A DNA stretch of 64,000 nucleotides from Daldinia sp. FL1419 (Eukaryota; Ascomycota; Sordariomycetes; Xylariales; Hypoxylaceae). Below, one piece after another: positions 60,755-64,000 of this stretch. Every line of letters begins with the position of its first letter. Within the stretch, counting starts at the first letter, position 1. The stretch spans positions 62,001 to 126,000 of the forward strand of contig MU623360.1 of assembly GCA_025201765.1 (NCBI GenBank). Reading direction: 5' to 3'. The position numbers were made by a program, and so were the translations under genes. The notes beneath the pieces were generated by a model. That model searched no databases. It saw nothing but the letters and a program-made list of their open reading frames with translations, and had not been told where the DNA came from.

Positions 60755-61642
60755 CGTGAGGACTGCTGCCGTGGTTGTATTTAGGAGGAATATATATCGA
60801 CCGTAGCTTCGAATATACGAATTCTAATAGAATTGAATGCGCAAGATGGATATTAATAAAGAAACGCGTAGGTGGTTGACGAACGAATGAATAGATAGTC
60901 GCCGAGCAGTTGGTGAATCATATTAGAAATGGGGGCATTCGGACGGATAGGCTATGTATGAATTTCGGAAATCCACAGGGTGTTTTGCTATGATTCAGTT
61001 GAATTTTGCTTCGCTCAATCAAGGCAAATCGCAGGCGTCCAGCTCGAGATGAAATGAAGATAGAAAAGGAAGTCTGAGCTTCTGAATTTAGAAGTTGTTA
61101 ATACAGATACGGACTTTACTACCTATGTACCTAGCTACGCTAGATAAGTTCTTTGTATCTATCATCTAAGCCATTAAAGGCTAGATTTTAGGACCTAGCG
61201 CTCGAGCGGGAGATGGATGCAGGGGCTAGAGTCATTGTGCATGGAGAGTAATGTACAATGCCGTGGCATAATAGGTACCTAGGTACGTAGCCTAAGCACG
61301 CTAAAGAGCAGGGGTATATGGGAAAAAGAAAACTGGGGATAACGCAATAAATAAAAAAATCAACTTTACTTGAATGAACAGTGCATATGTAGATACATCA
61401 GGTACGTACCTAATCGATTACATGTACCGAAGTATCAACAACGGAACAGCTCAGGTACACGCGACAAGGCTGAGAACCTTAAGTAGAAAGAGGTAAATGT
61501 TTTTGCGCCACAACGTGATGTTCTTCATCTCTTACAGATACAATAACGTCCAATAGCTGAGATAGTTTTATGCCTGTACCACCATAGGTCATAAGCTAGG
61601 CATAGAATTTCCTCGGCATACCGCCAGGGTAATTTATTAGCC
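60755..61642. promoter_or_regulatory. Divergent promoter of THO1-guanylate kinase and Aquarius genes
   Basis: An 888-bp region between two start codons pointing away from each other. It includes a TACCTAGGTACG motif near 61275-61290 and no coding sequence. Shared control of the two RNA-processing genes is inferred from position only. Confidence 0.55.
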
Positions 61643-64000
61643 ATGCCGACCGCGAAAAGATTGAAAAGCGACGCAAAATCCAAGTCGCGCGGTACCGAAC
61701 CGCGACCAACCATTGCCGACTTGGAGGGCGAGAGCGAGTTCGCCCAGCTTGCACGGCAACATTGGTTGAAGACCACCAAGCGAGCCAAGAGGGTTAAGGT
61801 CAAGAACGAGGTACTGAAACGTGATATATGGGATGTGCTCGAGAAAGACAGTTTTCCCTACAAGTCATTACTTGTACTTGAAGGACTACAGACCCTCGAA
61901 AGTTATCTTTGGCCTGGCTATTCCGAAGACTCATCCAACTTCCACGTCCTCTTGATAGTCCTAATTACGAATGTTAAAGCGAGAGAAAAACTTGAGACAT
62001 GGAGTATCTTCGAGGACCGCCCCGCCGAGTTCTCGAGTTTGTTCACCCGCGTACTCTCGATGACCCTCGACCAGACGCTATCTCTGCCGATACGAACCCA
62101 CCTACTCTGCTTTACTACATATGCCTTCCAAAGCCTTGATTGGGCAAGCGTAAGGAAGGAATGTGCTCCGTTGGTTTCTATAGGTATATGGCATAATCTT
62201 TCCACCGAGTCGAAACGAGAGAACAAATTAGGTCAAAATCCTCAGCTCAGAAAAGCCTGGAAGGCGGCAGGCAAAAGGTACGACTCAGCAGATGATGCGA
62301 CCAAGGCTCGATTACGATTCGAGAGGGCTTGGCTTTATACTTTGACGTTGGACTTTCTACGCTTACTCTACGAAGAGAAGAGAAAGGAAGAACATGTGCT
62401 CTACTGTGAACGATTCGTTGAGTTTATTTCCGACCTATTAAGTCAACTTCCAACGAGACGATATGTAAATACCCTACTTCGGGATTTACATATCCTGCCT
62501 GCCCTGCGGCTTTCTCCGATGTTCAGCGACGAAGAAAATGGGTTACTTCGTGATCAATACTCACTTTTGAGTCATTATGTTCATTTTACCATAGACGATC
62601 AGACAGGGGCCCAATACAGTCGGACGGAAGCATATGACAGACATTGTGCCGAGCTTGCAAAGCTCCAGCGAACAGCACTGCGACATTTCAAAGAAAAGCT
62701 AACAGTGTTAGCCCTGTCCAATTACGGATCTATAGATAAAAGGAGTGAACTAGAAAATCTTCTAGAGGCTCTGACAGATGAAGAGATCAAAAGGCTTACT
62801 GCTTTGCTCGAGCTTAGGACAGAATACCCTGAGTCGGTTCAGGTCACTATCGATCGGCCATTCTTGATGGAGATACTTTTATCAACCTACGAAAAGCGCA
62901 AGACATTCCAGGAGGTTGCCGAAGATATTAACATTCTTCCCACCGAAGATGGCCTTTTCGACCAAGAACTGTTGAGAACGGATAATTATGATGGCTCTAA
63001 GCCGCTTGCACTCCCTAAGCTCAAGCTACAATACTTATCAGTGGGTGATTTCCTTTGGAGAGCCTTGGTACTTTACCGGTGCGAGGCTTTTTACGGTATC
63101 AGGAAAGACATCGGCGATGCGTTGAGGCGGCTACGACCAGAATCAAAGCGCCCAGGAGAGACAACATTCGCCGGCTTTTCAAGAATGGCTCTTCCGATAG
63201 CTCGACCTTCTATTGTGGAAGTCGTACCACCACGCGTTGGCGATGATAAACCTTCCGCCGTCAATGCTGAAATATCGATTGATGTCCGTCGACTTGCCGA
63301 ACATATTCGACGGGATTGGGATTCGTTGCGTCCAGACGACGTAGTGTTCCTCGTCGCTGTGGACGCATCGGTATCAAAAGCCATCTCCAACGAAAGTGTT
63401 CACGCAATTTCTGAGGCACAAAAGTTGGGACTGATATCCGTGCGGGCTGCCGAAGTTGTCCTAATCATGGACGATAAAGGAAAATCTATTAGGGACCCTA
63501 CTACTTACTTCAACGGGCATAACAGATCCTCCACGAGAAGGCTCCAACTAAGGTTAGACCCGAAAGCTTATAAAGAAGATATGGATCGAGTCTCCAAGGG
63601 CAGACCAGACGTATATGAGCGAATCAATCTAATTGTACGGCGAAGTGGTCGAGAAAATAACTTCAAACCGGTTTTGGAGTCGATCCGTAGTCTATGCCTA
63701 TCGGAGGTGCCTCTGGCATCCTGGCTGCACGAGAATTTCCTTGGGTACGGAGACCCTGCTGGCGCTACGTATAAGCACCTACCAAACCGAATTAGAAAGC
63801 TCGATTTCAGGGATACATTCTTAGACTGGCAACACCTTGTCGCGAGTCTCCCTGGGAAAACTATCGAGCCAGGCTTCAATGTGACTGCAAGTTTCGGTCC
63901 TCCCTACGTGCTAGAGTCAGTGGATAAGCCCCCCGAAGAAAAAACGATCAAATCCTCTAAGAAGCGAAGAAGAGATGCCGAGCCTACCCTGACTTCCGAG
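61643..64000 (+). CDS. cwf11: Intron-binding protein Aquarius / Cwf11 (3' end beyond the window)
   Basis: Spliceosomal SF1-type helicase of the intron-binding complex, which contacts the intron upstream of the branch point. The frame from ATG 61643 is open without interruption to the right edge, 786 codons, so no intron is needed here. The start MPTAKRLKSDA carries a basic stretch, followed by the Aquarius N-terminal helical (ARM-like) domain: ADLEGESEFAQLARQHWL, VLEGLQTLESYLWPGY, RTHLLCFTTYAFQSLDW, LQTR-like helices and LPTRRYVNTLLRDLHILP. The later portion includes LPKLKLQYLSVGDFLWRALVLYRCEAFYGIRKDI and DDVVFLVAVDA, which precede the helicase core in this family. The ATPase motifs should lie outside the window. 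Confidence 0.93.
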   Translation, partial: MPTAKRLKSDAKSKSRGTEPRPTIADLEGESEFAQLARQHWLKTTKRAKRVKVKNEVLKRDIWDVLEKDSFPYKSLLVLEGLQTLESYLWPGYSEDSSNFHVLLIVLITNVKAREKLETWSIFEDRPAEFSSLFTRVLSMTLDQTLSLPIRTHLLCFTTYAFQSLDWASVRKECAPLVSIGIWHNLSTESKRENKLGQNPQLRKAWKAAGKRYDSADDATKARLRFERAWLYTLTLDFLRLLYEEKRKEEHVLYCERFVEFISDLLSQLPTRRYVNTLLRDLHILPALRLSPMFSDEENGLLRDQYSLLSHYVHFTIDDQTGAQYSRTEAYDRHCAELAKLQRTALRHFKEKLTVLALSNYGSIDKRSELENLLEALTDEEIKRLTALLELRTEYPESVQVTIDRPFLMEILLSTYEKRKTFQEVAEDINILPTEDGLFDQELLRTDNYDGSKPLALPKLKLQYLSVGDFLWRALVLYRCEAFYGIRKDIGDALRRLRPESKRPGETTFAGFSRMALPIARPSIVEVVPPRVGDDKPSAVNAEISIDVRRLAEHIRRDWDSLRPDDVVFLVAVDASVSKAISNESVHAISEAQKLGLISVRAAEVVLIMDDKGKSIRDPTTYFNGHNRSSTRRLQLRLDPKAYKEDMDRVSKGRPDVYERINLIVRRSGRENNFKPVLESIRSLCLSEVPLASWLHENFLGYGDPAGATYKHLPNRIRKLDFRDTFLDWQHLVASLPGKTIEPGFNVTASFGPPYVLESVDKPPEEKTIKSSKKRRRDAEPTLTSE

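Overview
The window looks like nuclear DNA of a filamentous ascomycete (Pezizomycotina, most likely Sordariomycetes). Genes are broken by short GT-AG introns of about 50-120 nt, have individual promoters and lie on both strands. The families are typical of moulds: Zn2Cys6 and C2H2 regulators, a SAT4/PTH11-type membrane protein, a quelling-type RNA-dependent RNA polymerase, a hydrophobin-like secreted protein and a NicO nickel transporter. Intergenic DNA is long, AT-rich and full of homopolymers, microsatellites and a recurrent TACCTAGGTA palindrome. I found no rRNA, tRNA, CRISPR array or intact transposon.

Layout. 1-12 kb: C2H2 factor (cut by the left edge), a five-exon SAT4-type protein (-), ribosomal protein L10a, NADH pyrophosphatase (-). 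12-24 kb: PQ-loop vacuolar transporter, a 5.2 kb gene-free stretch, a calpain-like protease with a Lys/Glu-rich tail, a nickel transporter (-). 24-33 kb: mostly gene-poor, holding one eight-exon Zn2Cys6 factor (-). 33-42 kb: MFS transporter (-) head-to-head with an amidase (+), and a nine-exon Zn2Cys6 factor (-) ending just past the amidase. 43-52 kb: RdRP, hydrophobin-like protein, aldo/keto reductase, AIG2-like cyclotransferase, all on the plus strand. 52-64 kb: Cdc37, a GPI-anchored PLC-like protein, a THO1 protein carrying a C-terminal guanylate kinase domain (-), and the start of the Aquarius/Cwf11 splicing helicase, which runs off the right edge.

Most multi-exon models were rebuilt by hand from splice signals; for each, exon phases agree and the summed length is a whole number of codons. 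One THO1 donor and a few introns noted below are less certain. The most unusual observations are the THO1-guanylate kinase fusion, whose junction lies inside one uninterrupted exon, its head-to-head pairing with Aquarius, a 22-nt microexon encoding half a zinc cluster, and an eight-cysteine hydrophobin-like protein with off-consensus spacing. A transporter-amidase-regulator neighbourhood at 33.4-41.9 kb may be a small catabolic module, but this is inference.
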